The notes below the pieces were generated by a model, which had not been told where the DNA came from, searched no databases, and saw nothing but the letters and a program-made list of their open reading frames with translations. Shown piece after piece: positions 55,336-64,000 of a stretch of 64,000 bases of DNA. The translations under genes and the position numbers were made by a program. Within the stretch, counting starts at the first letter, position 1, and each line of letters starts with the position of its first letter. This stretch comes from Tiliqua scincoides (taxonomy: Eukaryota; Chordata; Lepidosauria; Squamata; Scincidae), in the NCBI RefSeq assembly GCF_035046505.1, contig NC_089824.1:220604596-220668595 (forward strand), read 5' to 3'.

Positions 55336-55990
55336 GAATAATCCATTAAATACACTCTGGAAACATGGTCTGTGGCTTTATTGACTTTTACTTCAGGCAT
55401 TTCCAGTTGGTTTCACTGGAGCCCAAGTAAATGGGTTTGAGATCAGGCTGTCAGTACTTTTGTTTTTGTTTTAGAAAATGAAGTCAGTAATTTTATTTAT
55501 AAATTAGGTTCTTACAAATTTCATCATTGTTTCAAGCAGAGAGTTCATCTGTATTTAGCATGGATGTCCTGCCCAAAGCCTTGTTAGAATGTCCACAATC
55601 ATACATTCCGTCAGAATCTGTGTTACGTGAAATCTGCCATCTGTGTGATTACCTGCACCTGCAGAGATCTGGTTTGCATCATTCTTGCAGCTCAAAATTT
55701 CAGAGGAATTCCTATGAACTGGCAATCAAGTTTTCAGAAAGTGGTGCCGGTCCCCACCTGGGCTTTCTGTGGATTCTTTGTAAATGTTTCCCCCTTTTTT
55801 CTTTGACTCTGCCTCTCCTTTGGTCAGTGCTTCCATAGGAAACTTCTCATTTTAAGAAAAAGCGGCTCCACGGTGACAGCACTTATTTCCTGATTGAGTT
55901 TCACATGCTCCCATTTTCTTTTTCAAATCTGATTACTGTCTGCTTATTCTCCAAGATTTTGGTAAAAGGCCTCACATTCACTGAGTGAGT
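55336..55990. other. Intergenic DNA downstream of GMEB2
   Basis: No gene is recognised. The 103-codon open frame at 55527-55838 has no family signature. Confidence 0.5.
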
Positions 55991-55991
55991 G

Positions 55992-56479
55992 TAGGATTAC
56001 CAGATAGAAACAGGGAGCGAATGCCTCTACCTTTAACCACTGTATAGAAGGAATTTTGGCAGGTGCAGCTTTTTAAACCCTTCCATAGTGAGCTGCACCT
56101 GTCAAAATTTGCTCTTCTATACCAGGGCTCTCCAGACCCTGTCCCATTGGTCAGATCCGGCAGCCTGCCTTTTCCCTTCCCCTGTGAATGGTGGTTAATG
56201 TTCTGTGGGGAGCAGTCCTTCCCCACCACTGATCTCCCACAAACTGAGCTTCGGCCCACTGCTTCCAGGTTCTGTTGCCCCAGCAGCCACTGTGCCTGGA
56301 TTACTGGGCAGGTGCAGCAGGCTGAAGCCAGTTTGGGAGAGATCAGTGGCAGGAAAGGATGGCTCTCTGGAATGGTACATGACAGTCCTGTTGCACAGGA
56401 CTCCAGTTTGGAGGCCACTGTTCTTTACAGTTGTTAAAGGTATAGGCACTCTGTCCCTGTTTGTATCTGGTAACCTTAC
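55992..56479. mobile_element. Non-autonomous DNA transposon with about 60-bp inverted ends
   Basis: Left 'taggattaccagatagaaac' then 'agggagcgaatgcctctacc' plus 'tttaac'; right (inverted) 'taaggttaccagatacaaac' then 'agggacagagtgcctatacc' plus 'tttaac'. A second inner palindrome pairs 'ttggcaggtgcagctttt' with 'agctgcacctgtcaaaat' near 56055-56110. Superfamily unknown to me. Confidence 0.75.
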
Positions 56480-57914
56480 CTGGGTGGGACAGAATGGTTT
56501 GATGAATTCCTCTTTCTACCAGTCCCCCCTCCATGTGGGAAAATAAATTGTAAGGTATTAAATACAAATAAATTTCCTCACATTCCCATTGAGAAGAATG
56601 ATTGCTCATCAAAGTGCATTTGTTTTTTTTTTTCTTCAGCAGTAAAGTCAGCACACGGTCCCTCCAAGTAAGTGACTTGAAACAAGTGTTTAAAAACCAA
56701 AGTTTCTCCTTGTTTCAGTCTGGCAGTTTACCAGTGTTTGAAATTCAGCTAAACCTTATTTATCTGAATGACCTTGTGAGACTCAAGTGGCTGGATAATA
56801 GGCATATACATTGACAGGACCACAGTGCTTGAATCTGGAAGCCAAGGGCAAAATCCTGCCAGATGCCCTCCTGCTCAATCCCCACTGAATGAGTGTGAGC
56901 AGCACAAGACTTTCCACCACAATGTGCCCAAATCTTCAAAGCTTGGTAGTGCAGGTTCTGCTGTGTGGAGTTGCAAATGGGTGTCATAAAATGACTGTTG
57001 GTAATGTCCGCCTGGTCATTGGTAAAAGCAGGCAAGAGATAAAAGAACTTCCTTCCCTCTTGCAGCCACTGGGGGGCACTAGAAAGAAGCCTTTAGCACT
57101 TTCTGGTCACTTGATCCTGGAAACTAGAAAAGTACAGGGTGTATAGGGAGTTTTTTTTCCCTTTCCTACAACACCAGAACCAGGGGATAGCTGCTAAAAT
57201 TGCCTGGCAGGAATGGACAAAAGAAAATATTTATTTACCTAGCTTGTAATCAGTCAATTTTGCAACCCACTCCAAGAATTGGGCTGAAATTGGCTGTATT
57301 TTAAAATGAAGGATAAGTAATTTCAAAGTAGAAATAAGTGACAGGAGAAAAAACTACCTTAATGAAGAAATGTACATTGATTTTTGTTGTTGTATACATA
57401 GTCTTATCGGATGGGGCAATGGGTGTACGGCTGTGGGAGGTGTCCTGAGAAACTCCTGTGCCTCAAAATGTGTCGTCGCACCACTGCTCTGAAAACCTTT
57501 GAAGAGCAGAAGTAAGAGAGAGAACGAATACAGACATTCTTTGGCTGAACCAGTTCAGACAGTTGGAGGATTTCCCATGTTCAAATGATGTTACCCCGGA
57601 TCAGAAGTTCCCTCTGTAAGAACATAGCAAATCTTAGAGAAGGGCTGCAATCTGGCTGTCTCTCTGACATGCCAGGAATTTTTTTAAAAATGCAAGGAAG
57701 TTATCTTCATATGGGAAAGTATTCTAGTACAGTATGCCCTTCCCTCACTGGCTGTCTGGAGCAGTCCAGCAGTGGCTTGAGACCACTGACCATGCGGACC
57801 AGCAGCCTTTCAGCCTTCTGTGGGAAGATTTTACAGGGCAGCTGTTGAGAAAACCAGCAACTTTGGAAACAGCTCTGTTTCTGCAATGGCCCTGATTCAC
57901 TTGATCTTCTGGAG
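56480..57914. other. Intergenic DNA with one CR1 scrap
   Basis: A worn CR1 fragment lies at about 57170-57260 ('acaccagaaccaggggatag', 'ggacaaaagaaaatatttat'). Otherwise nothing is recognised. Confidence 0.5.
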
Positions 57915-58367
57915 CAGGGGTGCTCAAACCCCGTCCCAGGGGCCACTTGCAGCCCTCGGGGGCTCCCAATCCGGCCCGCGGGTAGCCCCCAGTCTCCAAT
58001 GAGCCTCTGGCCCTCCAGAGACTTGCTGGAGCCCATGATGGCCCAACGCAACTGCTCTCAGTGTGAGGACGACTGTTCAACCTCTCACCTGAGCTATGGG
58101 ACAAGGGCTCCCTCCACTGCTTGCTGTTTCATGTCTGATGCAGCAGTGGCAGTGAAGGAAAGGCCAGCCTTGCTTTCTGCAAGGCCTTTTATAGGCTTTG
58201 AGCTACTGCAAGACCTTCATTCTTTCATATAAGTTCCATCTCTAATATATTCATTTATGTAAATTTATTCAAATTTGAAATGTAAATTAATTCTTTTTTT
58301 CCCTGGCCCCCGACACAGTGTCAGACAGATGATGTGGCCCTCCTGCCAAAATGTTTGGACACACCTG
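57915..58367. mobile_element. hAT element, CAGGGGTGTCCAAAC family, with perfect 8-bp target duplication
   Basis: 453 bp. Left end CAGGGGTGCTCAAAC and, inverted, right end CAGGTGTGTCCAAAC. TTCTGGAG stands on both sides (57907-57914 and 58368-58375). The interior is the reverse of 24482-24897. No transposase frame, so non-autonomous. Confidence 0.93.
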
Positions 58368-58375
58368 TTCTGGAG

Positions 58376-60238
58376 GAAAGTATGGCTTGCCCCAGTCAAA
58401 TGGCTAATCACCAGCCTGCTTAATCCCAGATTTTGTGAAGGGGGGAGTGCATATGATTCCCCAGTGGGGTGTGAGAGGGGGGATGGAGGTGGAGCTCTTC
58501 TCTGTTGTTATTCCACATTGTACAGGTGCTAAATCATATCCTGTTCCTGAACAGCAACTGGATTTAAATTCTCTGCAGTTTGTTACTGGCTCTAGTGATG
58601 TGTGAACCTGAGGGCTCGGTGGGGGTTGTGGATTTGTTTTAGTGATGGAAACTCACAGCATGACTGGCTACAGACTTCAAATGGTCCCCTCTCTGGCTGC
58701 CTCAAGTGTTGGAAAAAGAATTATACCACAGAAAGGAAGGGGCTGGAAACATTGAAAGTGCTGCAGGCCTGAAGTGAAAGGCCTGCTCACAAATGAGGCC
58801 AGCTGAGGTGGTTGCTTCAGGGAGCAGATGCCTAGGGCAGCCCCCACTTCTATCAGCCCACTCTCTACCACTGTGCCTACTGCTCCCTGGACTGGAGGGG
58901 AACAGAGCAAAAGTCCTCCCCTCCACACCAGTAGTGCAGCCAGAAGGGGAGGTGTGTTAAGTACTGCAGACTCTGCAACACACCACTCGCCATAGGAAGT
59001 GACAGTGTTGATGCCCTTTGGCTACACTTCTGGTCCACATGTCCTTTTCTGCTCTGCCCCCTCTTCCAATCCAGGGAGTAGGAGGAGCAGAGGCTGGTGC
59101 ATCCCCAGGTAAGCAGGCTGCTGGGAGGTCCTGGGCCTGCTGGATTATTTAGATAAGAGGAAAGTAAAACTCAGGCAGCAGCTTCTCCCTAATTTTCCTG
59201 CTGGAAAAGGAATGCTCCTCTTGGCTGAGTTACTATCCTTTCCAACCAACTACAACATATAGCTCCTTGATATCTTCCTCCACCCTACACATACATCCCA
59301 TGTTCATGCAAAAGACCTAATTAGCTATGCAGGGTGTGTGTGTGTGTGTGTGTGTGTGTGATTCATTTACTAATGAAGCATGCCTACTAAGGCTTGAACT
59401 TTTACTGTCCTTCTATACCTTGTTTGCTTTTGAGTCTAATTGGGAAGCACCTAGTTTTATCTAGTATTGTCCTTCTATTCCCTATCCTTTATCTATACTT
59501 TTAGCTTCTCTCAGTAATCTAAATAATGAACTTTGCAAAGCTAACTGCACCTCTAAAATTAATAGCTTCTGTTAAGCTAGGTATTTTCCTAACTTAAGGT
59601 TGTAGGTTCTGCTTCAAATCATAAACCATAAATCATGAACTCTCCCTCTTACTCAGCAAGTGTTTGAATGCTAGAACTCCCAGCCTAGAGGAAAATAGCA
59701 CCCCAGGGTGGAGGAAAGGCCAAAACTTTTCTCCAGCCTTGTTCGCTATGATGGTGACCCTCTGGCTTCTGTGACCATCCCTCCCCCCAAAATGTGAAGC
59801 TCAGACACAGAGAGATTGTGATGAGAGCTGGACCAATGTGTGTAGGCAGGGACCAGGAATTCTGCTCCCATCACTCAATTGCTCAATTTCTAGGGATGGC
59901 TGTTCAAATTTGAAATGGTCATTTTCCACACTGAGTTGTGAACCTTTATTAAAAAAACTGGGGAACTTCATGAATAATTAAATTAAGAGGACCCAGAGCA
60001 CAGAGGGAATTGACTGGTGGCAAGATGTATATTATATCAACTGTGTCAACTTCAGCCATGTGCTCAACTTCCACCACCCCCATTCCTGCGTTTAAAGCCC
60101 CAAGGTATGAATTGTCTCACTGGTGCTCTGGTGTTGCCAACTAGCACCCGACACCCATAGTGGTAGAGTGACTCTCCATGTGAGTTTGAAACTCTGGACA
60201 AGGCCAGGCCAAAGTGAAGCCTGTTGGCCAGATTTGAT
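58376..60238. other. Intergenic DNA, nothing recognised but a microsatellite
   Basis: No gene is supported. A (GT)n microsatellite is at 59334-59360. Confidence 0.5.
59334..59360. repeat. (GT)n microsatellite
   Basis: About 13-14 uninterrupted GT dinucleotides. Confidence 0.95.
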
Positions 60239-60360
60239 GTACAGGTATAACCTAATTATCCACAGATTTTTAAAGGGACCCTTTAACTTAAAGGAAAACA
60301 GTCATTTAACAACAGTCTCTTTAATGGGAGAGAGGGCAGCTGGCTGACAATCCATCAGTG
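60239..60360. mobile_element. Tigger-like MITE piece
   Basis: 'acaggtataacctaattatc' then 'cacagatttttaaagggacc' and, at the right, 'gggcagctggctgacaatcc' plus 'atcag'. Related to 37056-37600. Confidence 0.5.
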
Positions 60361-60361
60361 T

Positions 60362-60362
<1 letters not shown>

Positions 60363-60394
<32 letters not shown>
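60363..60394. repeat. (TAA)n microsatellite
   Basis: About ten TAA units that sit exactly between the Tigger-like piece and the LINE fragment. Confidence 0.95.
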
Positions 60395-60395
60395 T

Positions 60396-60800
60396 ATTGT
60401 ATTTGTATTGGCAACCTTTCACTTCCCACAGCAGGTGGGATGATAGATTTCAGCAGGGTATTTCTGACCGCAAAGCCAACGCCATGTTCCCTGGTTTCGT
60501 TTGGTGGTTTTCCCTGCCAGAAAAATGAGAAATTTCTCTCCTTGACAGATCCGGAATCTGGCAGCCTAGTCTCTTGAAGGGCGACAATGTCCATCTGCAG
60601 TCTGCTCAGCTCCATGTCGATGACAGCTGTTTTGCGTGCATCGTCTATTTCTTGCAGGTCATCAGAGAAGCCAGGTGTCATTGTCCTAACGTTCCAGGTG
60701 CCCAGCTTTAGGGCAGTAGTTTTCTGTTTTCTGTTGCATGGTGCAGAGTTGTCGATCCGCTTGTCGGTTTTCACCCTAAACCCCATGCACCCAATGAGGT
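60396..60800 (-). mobile_element. LINE endonuclease fragment (non-CR1 APE-type LINE)
   Basis: Minus-strand frame from 60786: TALKLGTWNVRTMTPGFSDD, ELSRLQMDIVALQETRLPDS, HGVGFAVRNTLLKSIIPP. This is the start of an APE-type endonuclease: N in GTWNVRT, E in ALQETRLP and the GVGFAV strand. It is cut off after about 130 residues at the (TAA)n tract. It could belong to the same LINE family as the C-terminal piece at 37727-38165, but the two do not overlap, so this is not shown. Confidence 0.8.
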
Positions 60801-60839
60801 TAACGGACCGTGGCGAGGCATTATATAATAATATAATAA

Positions 60840-61052
60840 TGTTATATAGTGGGTCTCACACATCAGTAGACTTGAATAAAAGTTCCATCATAGTTTATTC
60901 CTACTCCACATGAGTTAAAATCACACACACACATACACAAATACCCCAGATATATATACAATTCCAACAAGCCTACATCCCTCTTGATTGGACAGCCAAT
61001 CACATATAACCTGTTGCTTTTCCCACAGGTGATAATACTCACATACATAACA
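60840..61052 (-). repeat. LTR of the Ty3/gypsy fossil
   Basis: Begins TGTTATATAG on the + strand and ends CATACATAACA, so it has TG...CA ends in both directions. On the minus strand it carries AATAAA near its 3' side. The purine tract follows directly at 61053. Confidence 0.8.
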
Positions 61053-64000
61053 CCCATCCCCCCCAAGGGTTGTTTAGAATCAACACACGTAGTCCTCCAA
61101 ATATCTAGGTCATGTATGCTCTCGTCCAGAGCGACGCAACACTGGGACTGAAGCCTCAGTCTCCCTTGTCTGCTCTTGAGTATTCTCTGGAGCCGATAAC
61201 ATCACTGTAGGAGGACTCTCAGAAGGTGCCCTAACATCAGTGGGTCCAGGTGGAACTGGAGAAGGCTCCAATTCCTGAGATGTAACGTCCTGACTGGCAC
61301 CTGCACTGGGCACATCTTGTTGTTGATCCCTGGGGACAGGGGACAATGTCACTGGCACTGAATCAGACACTCGACGACGCATCTGATCCAGATGACGACG
61401 ATAAATCCTCCCCTCTGGGATGGCCACCTCATATGAAACTGGACCCGTAGCATGAGAAACAGTCGCTGGAATCCATGCCGGGCCATTTGCAAAATTCCTG
61501 ATATAAACTGAATCATCAGGACTAAAGCTGTGTACTGGCTCTTGTGTCTCCGCAGTTGGCAGCTTATCAGTCATTCTATCAGGATGCAATCTGTCCAAAC
61601 GGGTTGTCAAACGCCATCCCATTAAAAGTTCAGCTGGACTACGACCTGTAGTAGTACAAGGGGTCACTCGCTGGCTAAAAAGAAATGCTGCCAGCCAATG
61701 ATCCCAATCACCCTGGATAATATGAGACAGAGATTCCTCACCATCCTCTCTACCTGGCCATTCGTGGATGGATGGAAAGGGGCTGATGTCACATGGCGAA
61801 TCAAATACCTGCCTATAAACTCTTTAAACTCTGCAGACATGAACTGTGTAGCATTATCTTATACAATTGTGTCTGGTAGTCCATGGGTAGCAAAAATCCT
61901 ACGAAGGGCCCTAACAACTGCCCGAGAAGTCATAACTGTGACTGGTATAACTTCCAGCCACTTAGTATATGAATCAACTAATAAAAAGAAATTATGGCCT
62001 TGAAATAGCCCTGCAAAATCTATATGTACCCGGGACCAAGGAGTGCGAGTGGTCTCCCACTGCTGCACTGGTGCTCTCGGGGCTTCTGGCCGGGACTCCT
62101 GGCATATTCTACAACGATTTACCCATTCTTCTATGGCAGCATCTATTCCCGGCCACCAAACATAACTCCTTGCCAATGCCTTCATTCACACAATATCCGG
62201 GTGATTTTCATGTAAAGCCTCCAGAACTCGATTTCTTAATTTTGGGGGGATAACCACTCGACTCCCCCAAAGAAGACAACCCTTATGGGCTGAAAGCTCA
62301 GTCTGGCGAGTAACATATACTTTAAACTCTGCATCTATATGGCCTCCTGGCCACCCCCTCCAAACCCAGTTAAGAACACGGGAAAGAATACGATCTTTAG
62401 CAGAATACGAAGCTACAACAGAAGCATGTAATGGTGGTTCTGGGAGGGATTCTAGAAGCATAACACCATATGCTGGAGCCGGATCTGGTCCGGAAACAGG
62501 CAATGGCAGACGACTAAGAGCATCTGCATGTCCAATAGCCTTCCCTGGTCGATAATACAAAGAATACTGATAAGCTGACAAAAAAATAGACCACCGCAAT
62601 ATGCGAGGGGACAAAATCTGTGGTGTTTGCTTATCAGGGGCAAAAAGGCCCACAGGGGCTTATGATCTGTTATAATGGAAAAACAACGACCATACAAATA
62701 ATCATGGAATTTTTTAACCCCTGCCACTATTGCTGAGGCTTCTTTATCTATTTGAGCATAATTTCGCTCTGTTGGGGATAAGGTCTGTGAATAATAAGCT
62801 ACAGGTGCCTCTCAGCCATCCTGCAGTTTATGACTAAGAACTGCACCAATACCATAAGGGGAAGCATCACATGCCAAAACCACAGGCAGTGACTCATCAA
62901 AATGAGCCAATAAGGAATTAGAAGTAAGTAGTCTCTTCACTTCTTGAAAGGCAACCTCCTGACATTGACCCCAAACCCATGGAGCCCCTCTATCCAAAAG
63001 GCGATGGAGTGGCTCTGCCACTGCCGCCTTATGAGGCAGAAAAGAATGGTAAAAATTTAAAAGTCCTAAAAAAGCCTGTAGTTCCTGCTTAGATGTAGGA
63101 GGTGGAGCATTCACAATAGCCCGCACCTTCTCGGGAGCAGGGTGCACCCCATTTGCATCAATAAGGTACCCCAAAAACTCCACCTTTGATGTCCCCAAAA
63201 TACACTTCTTTCTTTTAACCCTTAATCCCACTGAATGAAAACGACAGCGAACTTCCCGCAGACAACCAATAAATTAACTATCTGATGACGCTGCTATCAA
63301 TACATCATCAAAAAAAGAAATAACCCCAGGAATTCCCTTCAGAAGTGTATCCATGAAATTTTGGAAAATTCCTGGTGCCACAGAAACCCCAAATTGAAGG
63401 CGCTTAACTTTAAATGCACCCCGGTGCGTCACAATGGTCTGGGCTTCTGCCGTATCCTCATCAACAGGCAACTGCTGATAAGCTTGAGCTAGATCCAATT
63501 TCCCAAAAACCTTAGAACCTGCAAGAGAGGTCAAGAGATGGCTAACAACTGGGACTGGATATGCATGCTGCTGCAGGACCTTATTAATAGTACATTTGTA
63601 ATCTGCACAAATCCTTACATCCCCATTTGGTTTAAGGGGGGTGACAATAGGTGTCTCCCACTGTGCATGAGACACGGGTTCCAAAACTCCCTGCTCAACC
63701 AGACGGTCTAGTTCTTCCTCTATCTTGGACTTTAGTGCGAATGGAACTCGCCGTGCCTTCATACGTATAGGCAAAATAGCTGGATTTAACTGTAAAGATA
63801 CTGGGGGACCTGTATAACAATCAAGTGTTTCCTCAAAGACCTGGGCAAACTCTTTACAAACTGCCTCAAGATCCTGTTGGCCCATAGTCTGAACCCCAGT
63901 TACCTGAATACCCAATGGGCCAAACCAGGCCAATCCCAGCAGGCTAGTACGGCGTCCTTCCATAACAACCAAATCCAAAAGCCCATCAAATTCTTTATAA
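60840..64000 (-). mobile_element. Ty3/gypsy-type LTR retrotransposon fossil, antisense, continuing past the window
   Basis: Parts from left to right on the + strand, i.e. in reverse reading order. A 213-bp LTR (60840-61052) has TGT...ACA ends and a poly(A) signal. Next to it is a purine-rich priming tract on the minus strand (about 61053-61070), then integrase (about 61110-62300, zinc-binding and core regions), RNase H (about 62300-63000) and reverse transcriptase (about 63000-63980). The order reverse transcriptase, RNase H, integrase is that of Ty3/gypsy rather than copia. The lineage looks nearest to Mag-like vertebrate elements, with low certainty. It is broken, with about half a dozen interruptions in the visible part. 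The gag end and the other LTR lie beyond the window, so age by LTR divergence cannot be estimated; the still long readable segments suggest moderate age. Confidence 0.88.

Noticed and set aside
55527-55838. 103-codon frame downstream of GMEB2 as a new gene
   Set aside because: No start context, no family signature and no splice support.

Overview
The window is a piece of vertebrate nuclear genome, most likely from a squamate reptile (lizard or snake). Two conserved vertebrate neuronal/nuclear genes with normal GT-AG introns lie in a background of CR1 LINEs with one nearly full-length copy, tRNA-derived and MIR-like SINEs, many short hAT- and pogo/Tigger-like DNA transposons, and a Ty3/gypsy-type fossil. 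The species assignment is an inference from this repeat mix. There are no bacterial-type genes, RNA genes or CRISPR arrays. Layout: 1-5015 is intron 1 of STMN3 (stathmin-3, SCLIP); its first coding exon lies before the window. Coding exons 2-5 of STMN3 lie at 5016-11563 on the + strand. From 11564 to about 24900 is intergenic DNA (and STMN3 3'UTR of unknown length) full of repeats. A CpG island at about 25385-26330 is the promoter of GMEB2 (glucocorticoid modulatory element-binding protein 2). It holds three NRF1-type palindromes and a splice donor at 25971, and a six-unit minisatellite sits directly upstream of it. GMEB2 then runs on the + strand to a poly(A) signal at 55311: a non-coding first exon, nine coding exons (35829-54102, 531 codons plus stop) and a 3'UTR of about 1.2 kb. 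The order STMN3 then GMEB2 in the same orientation agrees with my recollection of human 20q13.33, so this is old linked synteny. From 55330 to the end there is no host gene that I recognise, only repeats, and from 60840 rightward an antisense Ty3/gypsy element that leaves the window. How the genes work: STMN3 is a membrane-anchored tubulin-sequestering phosphoprotein of neurons. GMEB2 is a SAND-domain DNA-binding factor that acts with GMEB1 at glucocorticoid modulatory elements. They are neighbours, but nothing here shows a functional link. The most unusual structures are: (i) a 1.75-kb pogo/Tigger-like DNA element in STMN3 intron 4 with an internal, exactly 45-bp (15-codon) minisatellite that is open on both strands and is itself split by a CR1 insertion; (ii) a 77-bp tandem array at the GMEB2 promoter grown from the end of a dispersed DNA transposon; (iii) several clean nested insertions with readable target-site duplications; (iv) serial long palindromes in GMEB2 introns. 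No previously undescribed multi-gene system is visible.
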